NCBI GenBank assembly: GCA_944381435.1
Contig: CALWLD010000003.1
Coordinates: forward strand, 1-64,000
Direction: 5' to 3'
Source of the DNA: an uncultured Clostridia bacterium
Lineage (GTDB): Bacteria > Bacillota > Clostridia > Lachnospirales > CAG-274
DNA: 64,000 bases
Shown: one piece after another, positions 28,093 through 37,125 of the stretch
Position numbering within the stretch: the stretch's first letter is position 1
Layout of the letters: each line of letters opens with the position of its first letter
Position numbers and translations under genes: made by a program
Notes under the pieces: model-generated
The model's database searches: none
What the model was told of the DNA's origin: nothing
What the model saw: the letters and a program-made list of their open reading frames with translations, nothing else

Positions 28093-28146
28093 TACTACAA
28101 CATTGTAGTATGATGTTATTGTACTACATCTATGTAGTAATGTCAA
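28093..28146 (-). promoter_or_regulatory. Promoter and two BlaI-type operators
   Basis: TTGACA (28141-28146), 17 bp, TACAAT (28118-28123) on the minus strand. Two dyads overlap it: TACTACAT-N2-ATGTAGTA (28122-28139), filling the -35/-10 spacer, and TACTACAA-N2-TTGTAGTA (28093-28110), near the start of transcription. Their centres are 29 bp apart. The arms match the known TACA/TGTA recognition of BlaI/MecI/CopY repressors, so autorepression is strongly suggested. Confidence 0.88.
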
Positions 28147-28184
28147 TGCATATTTAAAAAACTTTCTATAAATATTTTGGTTGC

Positions 28185-28240
28185 AATATATAAAGCTAGC
28201 CTCCACCTTATAAAATAAAGGGAAACTAGCTTTATATATT
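28185..28240 (-). terminator. Terminator of the branched-chain amino acid operon
   Basis: A perfect 15-bp stem (28185-28199 with 28226-28240) around a 26-nt loop, lying between the amidase stop codon and the BlaI promoter. It is AT-rich apart from GCTAG/CTAGC. Confidence 0.6.
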
Positions 28241-28255
28241 TATTATATTATTTAA

Positions 28256-29083
28256 TTAATACCTAATAAAAGGCTCTTTTATTTCTCTTGATAACAAACC
28301 TTCATAAGCATCTACTTTTCTAAAAGTATTGCCCATCATTTCGCTATTTCTATAAGCTCTAAGCTCTTCTATGTTATAATCTGCTATATATATTTTTTCG
28401 CTTAGCTCATCTGCTATAAAAAGCTCCATATTGGCACAATTTCCATCATCGTCCCAAGCAATAGGGCTAAATGCACAAGAATTGCCTGCATTTTCATAAG
28501 GCGGGTTAGCCATAACAACGCCAACCATATTTTCATAAGCTCTTGTTTGAAGAGCATTTAACCTTGGTTTCATACCTTGGCAGTTATTAGGTACAAGCAC
28601 AATTTCTGCGCCTTTTAGCATAAGCATTCTAGCACTTTCAGGGTATTCTCTATCATAGCAAATCATAATACCAATTTTTACACCTTCAAAATTACAAACT
28701 TTAAACTCTGTACCATTTTCGAGGCATTTCTCATCGGCAAAATCACAAGTATGTACCTTGTCGTATTTCATTATTATATTACCCTTTTTATCTATTAAAA
28801 AGGCACTATTTCTAGGTTTTTTAACTCCTTTTGTAAAAGCAGTTATTACAACCCCTATTTTTAAATCTTTTGCTATATTGCAAACTTCCTTAATATAATA
28901 ACTATCCTCTGCTATAGCTTTTTCATTATCAATAGGCAATGTATAGCTAGTTATAAAACATTCAGGAAATAAAACAATGTCTGCATTTAATTTTTTTGCT
29001 TCTTTAATCGTATCTATAGCTAAAGCTAGGTTTTTATCATAACCTAGCTTATAACTGTTTTTTTGTACCACTGCTATTTTCAT
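28256..29083 (-). CDS. Carbon-nitrogen hydrolase (nitrilase superfamily)
   Basis: 275 residues from the ATG at 29081-29083, 5 nt after AGGTGG. The catalytic triad of the superfamily is visible: Glu in LFPECF, Lys in KYDKVHT, Cys in MICYDREYPES. These enzymes hydrolyse amides, nitriles or carbamoyl groups (for example omega-amidase or N-carbamoyl amino acid hydrolase); the substrate here is not clear. The gene starts one base after the livF stop, so it belongs to the branched-chain amino acid transport operon and may process an imported amide. Confidence 0.88.
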   Translation of the reverse strand: MKIAVVQKNSYKLGYDKNLALAIDTIKEAKKLNADIVLFPECFITSYTLPIDNEKAIAEDSYYIKEVCNIAKDLKIGVVITAFTKGVKKPRNSAFLIDKKGNIIMKYDKVHTCDFADEKCLENGTEFKVCNFEGVKIGIMICYDREYPESARMLMLKGAEIVLVPNNCQGMKPRLNALQTRAYENMVGVVMANPPYENAGNSCAFSPIAWDDDGNCANMELFIADELSEKIYIADYNIEELRAYRNSEMMGNTFRKVDAYEGLLSREIKEPFIRY

Positions 29084-29084
29084 A

Positions 29085-29789
29085 TTAGCCACCTAAATAA
29101 GCTTTTTTAACTTCCTCGTTGCCTAAAAGGTTTTTAGCATCATCTGCCATAACAATCTTACCTGTTTCTAAAACATAAGCTCTATGTGATATATTAAGAG
29201 CCATTTTTGCATTTTGCTCTACCAATAAAATTGTCATACCTTGTTTATTACATTCTTTTATAATTTCAAATATTTCTTTAACAAGGATAGGTGCAAGCCC
29301 CATAGATGGTTCGTCCATTAAAAGCATTTTAGGGTTGCTCATTAAGGCTCTACCTATAGCAAGCATTTGTTGCTCACCACCAGATAGCGTACCTGCTGTT
29401 TGTTTTAACCTTTCTTTAAGCCTTGGAAAAAGTGTTAAAACTCTTTCATATTCGTTTTTTATAAAGTTTTTATCTTTTACTAAAAATGCACCAAGCTCTA
29501 AATTTTCCTGTACAGATAACTGAGCAAAAACACGTCTTCCTTCAGGCACGTGAGCAATACCTTTTTTAACTATTTTATCTGCTGATAAATTATCTATCTT
29601 GCTAGATAAAAAGCTTACCTCACCACTTGTAGCCTTTAAAAGTCCAGAAACTGCGTGTAAGGTTGTAGTTTTACCTGCTCCGTTTGCACCTATTAAAGAT
29701 ACTATCTCTCCTTCATTAACCTCAAATGTTATACCTTTAATAGCGTGTATCGCTCCATAATACACTTGTAAATCATTTACTTTTAACAT
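29085..29789 (-). CDS. livF: Branched-chain amino acid ABC transporter ATPase LivF
   Basis: 234 residues. Walker A GANGAGKTT, signature LSGGEQQML, Walker B LLMDEPSMGL and the switch His (LLVEQN region) are intact. The short length and ending YLGG are typical of LivF. It pairs with LivG to power the importer, in the order J-H-M-G-F. Confidence 0.95.
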   Translation of the reverse strand: MLKVNDLQVYYGAIHAIKGITFEVNEGEIVSLIGANGAGKTTTLHAVSGLLKATSGEVSFLSSKIDNLSADKIVKKGIAHVPEGRRVFAQLSVQENLELGAFLVKDKNFIKNEYERVLTLFPRLKERLKQTAGTLSGGEQQMLAIGRALMSNPKMLLMDEPSMGLAPILVKEIFEIIKECNKQGMTILLVEQNAKMALNISHRAYVLETGKIVMADDAKNLLGNEEVKKAYLGG

Positions 29790-29800
29790 AATCTGCCCCC

Positions 29801-30559
29801 TTAATCTCCTAAATATGCCGCTATAACTTTAGGGTTATTTATAACATCTTGTGGTTTACCGCTAGCTATTAACATACCATATTCTAAAACAAATAAACGT
29901 TCGCATATACCCATAACAAGCCCCATATCGTGCTCTATAAGTAAAATTGCTGTGTTAAAGTTTTTTCTAATGATAGCTATTGTTTCCATAAGCTCTGCCG
30001 TTTCGCTTGGGTTCATACCTGCTGCTGGCTCATCTAAAAGAAGTAATTTAGGGTTACTAGCTAAAGCTCTTGCTATCTCTAGCTTTCTTTGTTTACCATA
30101 AGGAAGGTTAGACGCTTTTTCGTGTATAAGATTTTCTAAGTTAAAAACTTTCAAAAGCTCAATAGCTCTTTCATTTGCTTGTTTTTCTTCTTTAAAATAT
30201 TTAGGAAGCCTAAATATACCTGTAAATGCATTGTATTTCATACTAGAGTTATAAGCTATCTTTACATTATCTAATACAGATAAATCTTTAAAAAGTCTTA
30301 TATTTTGAAAAGTTCTTGCAATACCTAAATTATTAATTTGATAAGGCTTATTACCTAATATGCTTTTACCGTCAAATTCTATTTCACCTTCTGTAGGTTG
30401 ATATACACCTGTTAAAAGATTAAAAAATGTAGTTTTCCCTGCACCGTTTGGACCTATAAGCCCAACAAGCTCTCCTTCTTTTATATCAAAATCTACATCT
30501 GATACAGCTTTAAGCCCTCCAAATGTTATGCCTAAACCTGTTGCTTTTAATAAAGACAT
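29801..30559 (-). CDS. livG: Branched-chain amino acid ABC transporter ATPase LivG
   Basis: 252 residues with Walker [10 protein letters not shown], the degenerate signature [14 protein letters not shown] normal for LivG, and Walker [31 protein letters not shown] marks the Q-loop region. It sits 11 bp before livF. Confidence 0.95.
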   Translation of the reverse strand: MSLLKATGLGITFGGLKAVSDVDFDIKEGELVGLIGPNGAGKTTFFNLLTGVYQPTEGEIEFDGKSILGNKPYQINNLGIARTFQNIRLFKDLSVLDNVKIAYNSSMKYNAFTGIFRLPKYFKEEKQANERAIELLKVFNLENLIHEKASNLPYGKQRKLEIARALASNPKLLLLDEPAAGMNPSETAELMETIAIIRKNFNTAILLIEHDMGLVMGICERLFVLEYGMLIASGKPQDVINNPKVIAAYLGD

Positions 30560-30574
30560 ATTTATTCCTCCTTC

Positions 30575-31531
30575 CTATTTATTTTTATTAAAAATTTTAT
30601 TTATTAACCTAGTCATAGAAAATTCGTATCTACCAAATAAACCAGATGGTTTAAATATCATAATTATTATTAATAATAAAGAATATATAAGCATTCTATA
30701 TTGTGCAAAATCAATTAATATTTGAGGTATTGCAACTAAAACTATTGTAGCTATTATAGAACCTGTCATACTACCCATACCACCAAGAACAACCATTATT
30801 AAAATTTCTATAGAGTAGTTATAGTTAAATTTAATAGGGTCTAATACCATTTGATAGTGAGCAAATAAGCTACCTGCAATACCAGCAAAAAAGGCAGATA
30901 TAGAAAATGCAAATATTTTATAATAAACTGTATTTATACCTGATGCCTCTGCTGCTATTTCATCTTCTCTAATAGATAAAATAGCTCTTCCGTGTCTTGA
31001 ATTTATAAGAGCATTTAATATGTATATAGTTAAAACTGTTATTATAAAAACAACTGTAAAGTTAGAATAATAATCTATACCTATAAAACCTTTAGAGCCT
31101 CCTGTTAAATCTGAAAAATAAATAATAAGCCCTCTTATCATTTCACCAAAGCCAAGGGTTAAAATAGCTATATAATCCCCTCTTAACCTTAAAGCAGGTA
31201 TACCTATTATTATACCAAAAACCATTGCTAAAAGCCCTGATAATATAAGAGCTAATATAAACTCTACCCCAGATGGTAAATTAACATATTTTGTAAATAT
31301 AGCAGATGTATAAGCTCCAACTGCCATAAAACCTGCGTGGCCAAGGGTAAGTTGCCCTAGAAACCCTGTAACAAGGTTTAAACTAACAGATAATATTATA
31401 CTAATCATTATAAGCACTATTATACCTTCATAATAGCTATTAAGTATACCTGTGCTTATTAAAGAAAACATTATGCCATATAAAGCTAAAATACAAATAA
31501 TATTTATTATATAATTACTAAATTTCTTCAA
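30575..31531 (-). CDS. livM: Branched-chain amino acid ABC transporter permease LivM
   Basis: 318 residues, about eight to nine spans. [19 protein letters not shown] near the N-terminus and the cytoplasmic [19 protein letters not shown] loop are LivM hallmarks; [16 protein letters not shown] contacts the ATPase. It is separated from livH by 9 bp. Confidence 0.93.
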   Translation of the reverse strand: MKKFSNYIINIICILALYGIMFSLISTGILNSYYEGIIVLIMISIILSVSLNLVTGFLGQLTLGHAGFMAVGAYTSAIFTKYVNLPSGVEFILALILSGLLAMVFGIIIGIPALRLRGDYIAILTLGFGEMIRGLIIYFSDLTGGSKGFIGIDYYSNFTVVFIITVLTIYILNALINSRHGRAILSIREDEIAAEASGINTVYYKIFAFSISAFFAGIAGSLFAHYQMVLDPIKFNYNYSIEILIMVVLGGMGSMTGSIIATIVLVAIPQILIDFAQYRMLIYSLLLIIIMIFKPSGLFGRYEFSMTRLINKIFNKNK

Positions 31532-31540
31532 TTAACACAC

Positions 31541-32410
31541 CTACACTTTCTCTTTAACATTTTTACCAAGTAAACCTGCTGGCTTAACAATAAGTATAAT
31601 TATTAAAACTGCAAAAACTATTACATCTGTAAGATTTGTTGATATGTAAGCTTTTGTAAAAGTTTCTACAAGCCCCATAATTAAGCCACCAATAACAGCT
31701 CCAGGTATTGTACCTATACCACCTATTACTGCTGCAATAAAAGCTTTAAGCCCAAACACTGAGCCTATTGTTGGTTCAATAAGCTTATATGTAACCCCAT
31801 ATAAACCACCACCAACAGCTGCAAGGGCAGAACCTATTGCAAATGTTAAAGCTATAGTATTATTTACGTTAATACCCATTAATGTAGATGCACCTTCATC
31901 TTCAGAAACGGCACGCATAGCCTTACCTGCTTTTGTATGTTTAATAAATAAATTTAAAACTATCATTAAAATAAAAGATATTAAAATAGTAATGATATTT
32001 ACATAGCCTATATCAATACCTAAAAATCTAACGCTTCCGGCTAAGGCATTAGGAAAAGGCATAGGGTCTGGCTTTATTAAAGTTACTATATTTTGTAATA
32101 ATATGCTAACGCCTATAGCTGTTATAAGTGCTGATATACGTGGTGCTTTTCTAAGAGGTTTATAAGCTATTTTTTCTATTAAAACCCCAAAGATTGCACA
32201 AAATAGCATAGATGCTATAACAGATAACCAAAAAGGCATACCCATACTTTTTGTAAGTATTAATATAAAATATGAGCCAAGCATTATTATATCCCCGTGT
32301 GCAAAGTTAATAAGCTTTACTATCCCATAAACCATAGTGTAGCCAAGAGCAACAAGAGCATAAACACTTCCTATACTTATACCATTTATTAATTGATTTA
32401 AAAAATCCAT
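31541..32410 (-). CDS. livH: Branched-chain amino acid ABC transporter permease LivH
   Basis: 289 residues, about eight spans, beginning NGISIGSVYALVALGYTMVY and KLINFAHGDIIMLG as in all LivH proteins. RAVSEDEGASTLMGINVNNT is the ATPase-contact loop. First of the four core transporter genes downstream of the receptor. Confidence 0.93.
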   Translation of the reverse strand: MDFLNQLINGISIGSVYALVALGYTMVYGIVKLINFAHGDIIMLGSYFILILTKSMGMPFWLSVIASMLFCAIFGVLIEKIAYKPLRKAPRISALITAIGVSILLQNIVTLIKPDPMPFPNALAGSVRFLGIDIGYVNIITILISFILMIVLNLFIKHTKAGKAMRAVSEDEGASTLMGINVNNTIALTFAIGSALAAVGGGLYGVTYKLIEPTIGSVFGLKAFIAAVIGGIGTIPGAVIGGLIMGLVETFTKAYISTNLTDVIVFAVLIIILIVKPAGLLGKNVKEKV

Positions 32411-32438
32411 ACTCCAACTCCTTACTTAAAAATATAAA

Positions 32439-32463
32439 TTAAGGGAGAATAAATCTCCCTTAA
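32439..32463 (-). terminator. Partial terminator between livJ and livH
   Basis: A perfect 10-bp stem TTAAGGGAGA/TCTCCCTTAA (32439-32448 with 32454-32463), then a T-rich stretch on the minus strand. Probably lowers transcription of the membrane genes relative to the abundant binding protein. Confidence 0.6.
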
Positions 32464-32466
32464 ATA

Positions 32467-33612
32467 TTATTTTTCAATTTTATCAAATAATTTATATTCA
32501 CCATTTTCTATTTGAACTATAGAAACACCTTTTATAGGGTCACCGTTTTCATCAAATTTAATGTTACCAGTAACACCTTTGTGCTCTGTATTTTTAATAG
32601 CTTCAACAATAGCTTTAGAATCTGTGCTACCTGCAGTTTCTATAGCATTCATCATAATGTTTGCAGCATCATAGCCTAAAGCAGAAAAAGCTGTAGGGTC
32701 TTCGCCATATTTAGCTTTGTATGCACTAACAAATTCTTGTACAACAGGGTCTTCATCTTGTAAAGAGAAGTGAGTACAGAAATAAGAATTTTCTACAACA
32801 GATGCATCTTCTGCAATAGTATGCATACCGTCCCAACCGTCGCCACCTAATAATGCTATATCGCTAAGCCCGCTATCTTTAGCTTGGCTAGCTATTAAAT
32901 ATGCTTTTGTATAATAATCTGGCACAAACAAAGCTTCTGGGCTTGCTTTTGCTATTTTAAGAAGCTGTGCTTTAAAGTCATTATCTGTATCTTTGTAACC
33001 TTCAACTGCTACAACACTACCGCCTAGCTCTTCAAATTTAGTAACAAAGCTATTTTTTAAACCTTCAGAATAAGAAGAGTCTAAGTTTTCCATAATAGCT
33101 ACATTTTTAAGCCCTAAACTTTCAAATGCAAACTGAGCCATTATTTCACCTTGAAACGGGTCTGTATAACAAGCTCTAAATACATTTTCACCAGATGTTG
33201 TAATCTCTGGCACAGTACCTGTTGGTGTTAATATAGGTGTTTGATATTTTTGTGATTGTATAGCAACGCTTAATGCCGCACCGCTTGTAGTTGCACCTAC
33301 GATACCTACAACACCGTCATTATTTACAAATTTATTATAAACATTAACAGCTTCTGTTTGGTCTGCCTTATCATCAGCAGATATTAGCTCTACAGGTTTT
33401 CCCAAAACAGTTCCTTTTTGTTCAGTAGCTAAAAGTATACCATTAGCAGTGCTAATACCATATATAGCGTTACTACCTGTAAGAGGACCCATTGTACCAA
33501 GCACTATTTTATCGGGATTATTTCCTTCTGTTTTTGTTTGATTACCACAAGCAACCATAGATAAACTCATAACAGTTGCTGTAGCTAAAGCTATAAATCT
33601 CTTTAGTTTCAT
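32467..33612 (-). CDS. livJ: Branched-chain amino acid binding lipoprotein
   Basis: 381 residues from the ATG at 33610-33612, directly behind AGGAGGGG; longer frames lack a ribosome site and disrupt the signal peptide. The signal MKLKRFIALATATVMSLSM ends in the lipobox MVACG. The mature part is a type-I periplasmic-binding fold: LGTMGPLTGSNAIYG at the N-terminus, VGIVGATTSGAALSVA and GYDAANIMMNAIE. It delivers Leu, Ile, Val or a related amino acid to LivHMGF. Confidence 0.93.
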   Translation of the reverse strand: MKLKRFIALATATVMSLSMVACGNQTKTEGNNPDKIVLGTMGPLTGSNAIYGISTANGILLATEQKGTVLGKPVELISADDKADQTEAVNVYNKFVNNDGVVGIVGATTSGAALSVAIQSQKYQTPILTPTGTVPEITTSGENVFRACYTDPFQGEIMAQFAFESLGLKNVAIMENLDSSYSEGLKNSFVTKFEELGGSVVAVEGYKDTDNDFKAQLLKIAKASPEALFVPDYYTKAYLIASQAKDSGLSDIALLGGDGWDGMHTIAEDASVVENSYFCTHFSLQDEDPVVQEFVSAYKAKYGEDPTAFSALGYDAANIMMNAIETAGSTDSKAIVEAIKNTEHKGVTGNIKFDENGDPIKGVSIVQIENGEYKLFDKIEK

Positions 33613-33655
33613 AAAACCCCTCCTAATTTTAATCTTTAAATATAACTTATATGTA

Positions 33656-33684
33656 ATTATATATATAAAACAAAATAATTTCAA
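33656..33684 (-). promoter_or_regulatory. Promoter of the liv operon
   Basis: TTGAAA (33679-33684), 17 bp, TATAAT (33656-33661) on the minus strand, 43 bp before the livJ start. Confidence 0.65.
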
Positions 33685-33819
33685 TAAATTTTTTATAAAG
33701 TTATATTTATTGTAAAAAATAGTTATATTTATATGTAAATAAAATGTTTATTTTAAATATATAATATTTAACAAAAAATTCACATTTATATTTATGTAAT
33801 ATTTTTACAAAATATAAAT

Positions 33820-33861
33820 AAAACTTGTATATAATTTCATTAAAAATTATATACAAGTTTT
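33820..33861 (-). terminator. Terminator of the oxidoreductase fusion gene
   Basis: A perfect 18-bp AT-rich stem, AAAACTTGTATATAATTT and its complement (33820-33837 with 33844-33861), loop of 6 nt, about 60 bp beyond the stop. Confidence 0.65.
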
Positions 33862-33923
33862 TTACTATGTTTTCTAGTTTAATTGTACTTTTTTTATATT
33901 ATGTGAAAAAAATATAGTATTTT

Positions 33924-36311
33924 TTAATTCCCCATTGCTTTTTTAGGGTAAACAAAAGATATTATTCCACCTATTAAACTTAAAAGATATACTATGCTTC
34001 CTAATGGGTTACCAACAAATATTAGCTTTGCTATAACAAACTGTAAAATAAATATAATACCCCACATAATAGCTAAATTTTTATTTATTTTATTAAATAA
34101 CTTTGTTTTAGATACACTTTCTATAAATCCAAGCTTTGTATATTGAGATAATACATTTTCACCTTTAAATGCAAATATTATTAAAGAAATAGGCAAAATA
34201 AGCTCAGAATATATATAAACTTCACCTCCAAATATTTCTTGTATAAAGAACATTAAAGAAAATGTTATAATATTTATTTTTTCTAGTGTAGTTATTTGAT
34301 TTCTTGTATATTTAGGTTTTAAAATAGGTATTATTAAAATAGTATAAAAACTAGCAAATGAAGCATATATAGATATATCTATACTTAATATATGTATATT
34401 AGATGTAGCCCAATAAAAAATAAATGGCACTAAAGCTAACGGAAATATAATATCTCCTCTTACTAATTTTCTTTCCGGTTTATCCTCTTTTATCTCTGAA
34501 GGTTCAAATATTTTTGTTAATGCTCTAAATTTTTCTATGTTACCTTTAAGCTCTAGGCTACCTTCTCTAAAAGCTGTTTCTCCTGTTATTTTTTTATTAG
34601 ATATATTACACCATATTTTATAATCACATATAATTTCTGTGTCTATATCATTGTTATCTTTATCTAAATAAATTTTACCATTTTCAATTTTAATTACATA
34701 TGCTTTATTTATATCTTTAAAATTAAATTTATATTTTGCTATTAAATTTTTTGCATTTTCTTTATTTCCCTCTTCTATCATACCAGCTATAAACATATTA
34801 GGTTCTAAAAGAGTATCGTTATTTTCTATTTTTTCATCTTTGTATTTATCCTTTACTATCCTAGAACAAAATACACCAGATAAAATGGCACCTTGATATC
34901 CTCCTCCTGGTTGTGTCCAAGCACTAGATAAATATAGGTTTTCAAAAGGTGTTTTCGTTTTTAATCTATCAAATCCACCATTTTCTATATCTTGTGCAAA
35001 TCCATAAACTGCACCTTTTTTATTATTTGTGTATCTTTCCATAGTTCTTGGTGTACCAAGCTCTGTTATTACAACGTGACCTTTTGTTTTAGGGAAATGT
35101 TTATATAATCTTTCTAAAAGTATATTAGTAACTTCTTCTTTTTTGGTTTTATACATTTCCGTTTCTCTTTCAGGCCAATTTTCTTCAAAATCTGCAAGAG
35201 TAATACATATAAATCCTGTATCTTTATTTAAGTTAGGGTCTAGCAAGTTATAGTTTACAAGGCCAAAATGTACTTTTTCATAGTTAGCTTGTTTTGCATA
35301 CTCGTATCCTGTTTGAGATGTTTCTTCATAGTCAAAAAAGAAATCTGCCTTATCAAGCCCTAGCTCTGTTGGGTCGCAATCTGTACCTATGTATAATTGT
35401 GTTAGGCTACAACCTATATCTTTATCTTTTATATTTTTTATATATTCATTTGCTACTTGTTTATTATCCATACAGTTAAAGAGTTTTTCTGTACAACCAT
35501 TTAGTATAAAAATATCTGCTTTAAATTTTCTTCCTTTATCTGTTATAACAGATACAACCTTGCCGTCTTTAGTTTCTATATTTACAACTTCTTCTTTTAA
35601 TACAATATGCCCACCGTTTTCTTCTATTATGTCTGTAAAAGCTTTGCTTAAGGCACCAGAGCCTCCTTCTATATAATATGTTCCTCCTATATGGTAACCA
35701 AGCCAAGCCACTAAATAATAATATGCATTTATTTTTTTTGCAGGTAAGCCATAATATAGCCATAAAAATGAAAATAAATCTATACACTTATCATCATTTA
35801 TATATTGTTTTAAAAAATCATAAAGGGTAATACTTTGTAATTGATGTATGTATTTAGGTAGTTCTCTATTTACCCAAACATTTTTTTCCATATCTTCATC
35901 AAATGTTTTTAAAAAATCAAATAATTTTTCTAAGCCTTCTTTTTCGTTAGGGAATTTATTTATTATATCCTGCTTATATTTTTCAAAACTATCAGGAACA
36001 TCAAAAAAATCACCATTGTTAAACATTACTGTTGCTGTTTCTTTTTTCCTAAGAGGCTTAACCTTTTCAAAGATACCTAAATCATCTAAAGATTTATAAA
36101 AACTTCTATCTTTATTTAAATCTCCTATGCCGTGTAAAGATACATCAAAAATAACTTTTTCTCCTGTTTTTGCCTTTCTCGTAAAGTTTGTAGCATATCC
36201 TCCTGCTACAAAGTGCTTTTCTATAACTGTAACGTTATATCCAGCTTTTGCAAGACTTGCTCCTGCAGTTAACCCTCCCATACCTGAGCCAATAATTACA
36301 ACATTTTTCAT
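33924..36311 (-). CDS. FAD oxidoreductase - SCP-2 - membrane domain fusion
   Basis: 795 residues in three parts. Residues 1-495 are a phytoene desaturase/carotenoid isomerase/retinol saturase-type oxidoreductase: VVIIGSGMGGLTAGASLAKA with the FAD-binding GxGxxG, ITELGTPRTMERYTNN and the C-terminal WTQPGGGYQGAILSG. Residues about 505-605 look like an SCP-2 sterol/lipid-carrier domain (AYVIKIENGKIYL, CDYKIWCNISNKKITGETAF, REGSLELKG). Residues 620-790 hold about six membrane spans ending ISFVYPKK. I infer oxidation, reduction or isomerisation of a polyisoprenoid or other lipid at the membrane, with the SCP-2 part presenting the substrate. The frame is uninterrupted, so the fusion is real. Its start lies 12 bp after the HAD gene stop. 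Confidence 0.8.
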   Translation of the reverse strand: MKNVVIIGSGMGGLTAGASLAKAGYNVTVIEKHFVAGGYATNFTRKAKTGEKVIFDVSLHGIGDLNKDRSFYKSLDDLGIFEKVKPLRKKETATVMFNNGDFFDVPDSFEKYKQDIINKFPNEKEGLEKLFDFLKTFDEDMEKNVWVNRELPKYIHQLQSITLYDFLKQYINDDKCIDLFSFLWLYYGLPAKKINAYYYLVAWLGYHIGGTYYIEGGSGALSKAFTDIIEENGGHIVLKEEVVNIETKDGKVVSVITDKGRKFKADIFILNGCTEKLFNCMDNKQVANEYIKNIKDKDIGCSLTQLYIGTDCDPTELGLDKADFFFDYEETSQTGYEYAKQANYEKVHFGLVNYNLLDPNLNKDTGFICITLADFEENWPERETEMYKTKKEEVTNILLERLYKHFPKTKGHVVITELGTPRTMERYTNNKKGAVYGFAQDIENGGFDRLKTKTPFENLYLSSAWTQPGGGYQGAILSGVFCSRIVKDKYKDEKIENNDTLLEPNMFIAGMIEEGNKENAKNLIAKYKFNFKDINKAYVIKIENGKIYLDKDNNDIDTEIICDYKIWCNISNKKITGETAFREGSLELKGNIEKFRALTKIFEPSEIKEDKPERKLVRGDIIFPLALVPFIFYWATSNIHILSIDISIYASFASFYTILIIPILKPKYTRNQITTLEKINIITFSLMFFIQEIFGGEVYIYSELILPISLIIFAFKGENVLSQYTKLGFIESVSKTKLFNKINKNLAIMWGIIFILQFVIAKLIFVGNPLGSIVYLLSLIGGIISFVYPKKAMGN

Positions 36312-36323
36312 ATTTTCACCTTC

Positions 36324-36974
36324 CTAAAAATAATTTAATAAGTCTAATACATTATTTACAATAGCGTCTGCCTTGTTATCTGTAAGTTCCTTTTCATCTC
36401 TAAATCCCCAAGTAACACCTATTGTATACATATTAGCATTTTTACCTGTTTTAATATCTGTGTCTGTATCTCCTATATAAGCACAATCTTTAACATCAAT
36501 ATTAAGCTTACTTGCAATTAATAATGCACCATAAGGATTAGGCTTTTTGGTTTCTTCATTTTTATAACCTAAAACCATATCAAAAATATTATTTCCAAAT
36601 ATTTTATCTACCACATCAAGAGTTCTTTCGTGAGGTTTATTAGATAAAACTGCTAGCTTAACCCCTTTTTCTTTAAGCTCTTTTAAAACTTTATCTATAT
36701 CTTTAAAAGGTACAACCCCTTTAGTGCAATCTTTTACAAATATGTTTTTATAAATTTGATAAACCCTATCTAGCTTTTCATAGTTTGTATCACCACTTGC
36801 ATAAACTGCTCTTTTTACAAGCTCTAAAGCACCATCACCTGCAAAGTATTTATATTCTTCAATCGTTCTTTCTTGAAGGTTATTTTCTTTTAAAGCCTCA
36901 TTACAAGCATTAGCTATTGAGCCGATAGAATCTACTAACGTACCATCTAAATCAAAAATTGCTAACTTTCTCAT
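36324..36974 (-). CDS. HAD-superfamily phosphatase (phosphoglycolate phosphatase-like)
   Basis: 216 residues. Motif I is FDLDGTLVDS (7-16), motif II VLSNKP, Lys of motif III in KKPNPYGALL, motif IV YIGDTDTDIKTG. The small helical cap places it with Gph/PpaX enzymes. The substrate cannot be fixed: 2-phosphoglycolate, pyrophosphate and others are possible. Directly upstream of the oxidoreductase fusion, 12 bp apart. Confidence 0.85.
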   Translation of the reverse strand: MRKLAIFDLDGTLVDSIGSIANACNEALKENNLQERTIEEYKYFAGDGALELVKRAVYASGDTNYEKLDRVYQIYKNIFVKDCTKGVVPFKDIDKVLKELKEKGVKLAVLSNKPHERTLDVVDKIFGNNIFDMVLGYKNEETKKPNPYGALLIASKLNIDVKDCAYIGDTDTDIKTGKNANMYTIGVTWGFRDEKELTDNKADAIVNNVLDLLNYF

Positions 36975-37026
36975 AAAAACACCCCTTTATATCTAACTGT
37001 TTTAGTATACTTTTGTTTGTAAAAAT

Positions 37027-37102
37027 AAACACTACCATTATTTTTATTCTAAAATTAATACAATATGGTATATAATCTTGTTTAAAAACAATAGTAGTGT
37101 TT
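37027..37102 (-). terminator. Terminator of the RNase Y gene
   Basis: A 19-bp stem with two G-U pairs in the minus-strand RNA (37027-37045 with 37084-37102), a 38-nt loop, then ATTTTT. Located 24 bp beyond the rny stop. Confidence 0.7.
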
Positions 37103-37125
37103 AAATGTATTAATATTTTAAATAA

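Larger units (their letters stand above)
33613..33923. other. Gene-free region upstream of livJ
   Basis: About 310 bp, AT-rich. It contains the liv promoter (33656-33684), two direct copies of AGTTATATTTAT (33699-33710 and 33721-33732) exactly 22 bp apart upstream of it, and the terminator of the oxidoreductase gene (33820-33861). No reading frame is evident. Confidence 0.7.

Noticed and set aside
35389-36327. Plus-strand frames opposite the oxidoreductase fusion
   Set aside because: They are mirror images of a strongly conserved minus-strand frame and resemble no protein family.
36975-37125. TATAAT-like sequence in the loop of the RNase Y terminator as a promoter for the HAD gene
   Set aside because: No matching -35 at suitable spacing on the correct strand; AT-rich chance match is likely.
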